A stretch of DNA of 6,978 nucleotides, taken from Acidimicrobiales bacterium. GTDB taxonomy: Bacteria > Actinomycetota > Acidimicrobiia > Acidimicrobiales > Palsa-688. Shown one piece after another: positions 6,484 to 6,978 of the stretch. Position 1 is the first letter of the stretch; every line of letters starts with the position of its first letter. The notes below the pieces were generated by a model. That model searched no databases. It was not told the origin of the DNA and saw nothing but the letters and a program-made list of their open reading frames with translations. A program made the translations under genes and the position numbers. The stretch spans positions 1-6,978 of the forward strand of contig JASHVH010000417.1 in NCBI GenBank assembly GCA_030039575.1. The letters are read 5' to 3'.

Positions 6484-6978
6484 CTAACCGTTCGGCTCTT
6501 TTCTGGTGGACGTCCGCCCGCGCAGCTCCTCAGGCAGAACTTCGGCCTTGGGCCGTGCGTCCTGCGGCAGGCACAAACAGGCCGGCACGCGCATTCTGTC
6601 GCGGGTACGAACCCCCGTCGGCGAGCGCATGGCCGTCGACATGGCGCGGACTAATGTTCTGTGGCGACGACGTTCTGAAGGCCTGTTCTGCATTTCCCCG
6701 TATCGGTACCCGATGTCAGGGTGGTCTCCTACCCCGAGTTTCGGCGTGGATGCCTGGAGCGAGCGGACGCTCTTGATTTCGATGCCTTTGAGCGTCCGAG
6801 TGCCTGCGCCGTGCGCGCTTAGAGTTCGTCGCGGCGATACGATACGGCGGATAACTACCCGCGTTTCGCGAGGCCGGAGCTTCGCGTAGGTGTGGTTAAG
6901 GTGGCTCTTCACCGTAGGGATGGAGATGAAGAGCCGCTTTGCTATTTCGGCGTTGGTCAGGTGAGGCCCGACGAGCAA
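6484..6978 (-). CDS. LuxR-family HTH protein, 5' partial, with an atypical C-terminal tail
   Basis: The frame enters from the right edge, so the N-terminal part is missing. Its first visible residues are a LuxR/GerE-type DNA-binding domain: GPHLTNAEIAKRLFISIPTV, then KSHLNHTYAKL. The recognition helix is around ISIPTVKSHLNH. The expected GV..RT after KL reads RPRETRVVIRRIV, a partial match that ends the domain. In this family the HTH normally closes the protein, but the frame here continues for roughly 115 more residues to the TAG at 6484-6486. That tail is Arg-rich, has no recognisable motif, and its codons are less G/C-biased in the third position than those of the neighbouring genes, which suggests a lost stop or frameshift rather than a real domain. 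The N-terminal part may be a receiver domain or an ATPase/TPR module; this cannot be told. It is transcribed in the same direction as the sigma operon, 340-357 bases upstream. Confidence 0.65.
   Translation of the reverse strand: MLVGPHLTNAEIAKRLFISIPTVKSHLNHTYAKLRPRETRVVIRRIVSPRRTLSAHGAGTRTLKGIEIKSVRSLQASTPKLGVGDHPDIGYRYGEMQNRPSERRRHRTLVRAMSTAMRSPTGVRTRDRMRVPACLCLPQDARPKAEVLPEELRGRTSTRKEPNG

Noticed and set aside
6506..6889. 127-residue open frame on the plus strand
   Set aside because: It is antisense to the LuxR-type frame and shows no family motif.
6484..6978. The LuxR HTH as the missing output domain of the left-hand ATPase
   Set aside because: It is on the opposite strand, four kilobases away, and the ATPase already has a normal-looking C terminus.
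1..6978. CRISPR array, tRNA, rRNA or phage genes
   Set aside because: No regularly spaced identical repeats, cloverleaf-like stretches or phage structural motifs were seen.

Overview
The window is high-GC DNA with strong G/C bias in third codon positions, GTG starts and strong purine-rich ribosome-binding sites. This points to an actinobacterium (Actinomycetota), possibly an uncultured soil lineage; the class cannot be fixed from the sequence. There are no rRNA or tRNA genes, no CRISPR array and no intact transposase.

Left part, plus strand (1-2957). The first gene is the 3' part of a large ATPase with a tetratricopeptide-rich C-terminal half, of the type found behind adenylate/guanylate cyclase domains or in large STAND/MalT-like regulators. 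Its Walker A motif and whatever lies N-terminal to it are outside the window. Directly after its stop codon lies the C-terminal two thirds of an AadA/ANT-like aminoglycoside nucleotidyltransferase. This copy has no N-terminal catalytic domain and is best read as a gene remnant.

Middle, minus strand (3086-4060). A complete DUF389 integral membrane protein gene has its own strong ribosome-binding site and converges on the remnant. A gene-free gap of about 495 bases follows (4061-4555). It holds a small AT-richer patch of degenerate repeats that may be a worn insertion-sequence end, and a hairpin just after the anti-sigma-like gene.

Right part, minus strand (4556-6978). An ECF-type sigma factor and a single-pass membrane protein overlap by four bases (ATGA) and form a two-gene operon. 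The arrangement is that of a sigma factor with its membrane-anchored regulator, but the membrane protein lacks the usual zinc-binding anti-sigma motif. Upstream is a hairpin-rich gap of about 357 bases. Beyond it, entering from the right edge, is the end of a LuxR-family helix-turn-helix gene with an odd long tail.

The region is mainly regulatory and envelope-related. The most defensible unusual points are the headless nucleotidyltransferase abutting the ATPase stop codon, the zinc-motif-less putative anti-sigma partner, and the LuxR reading frame running about 115 codons past its helix-turn-helix. No clear new multi-gene system could be demonstrated.
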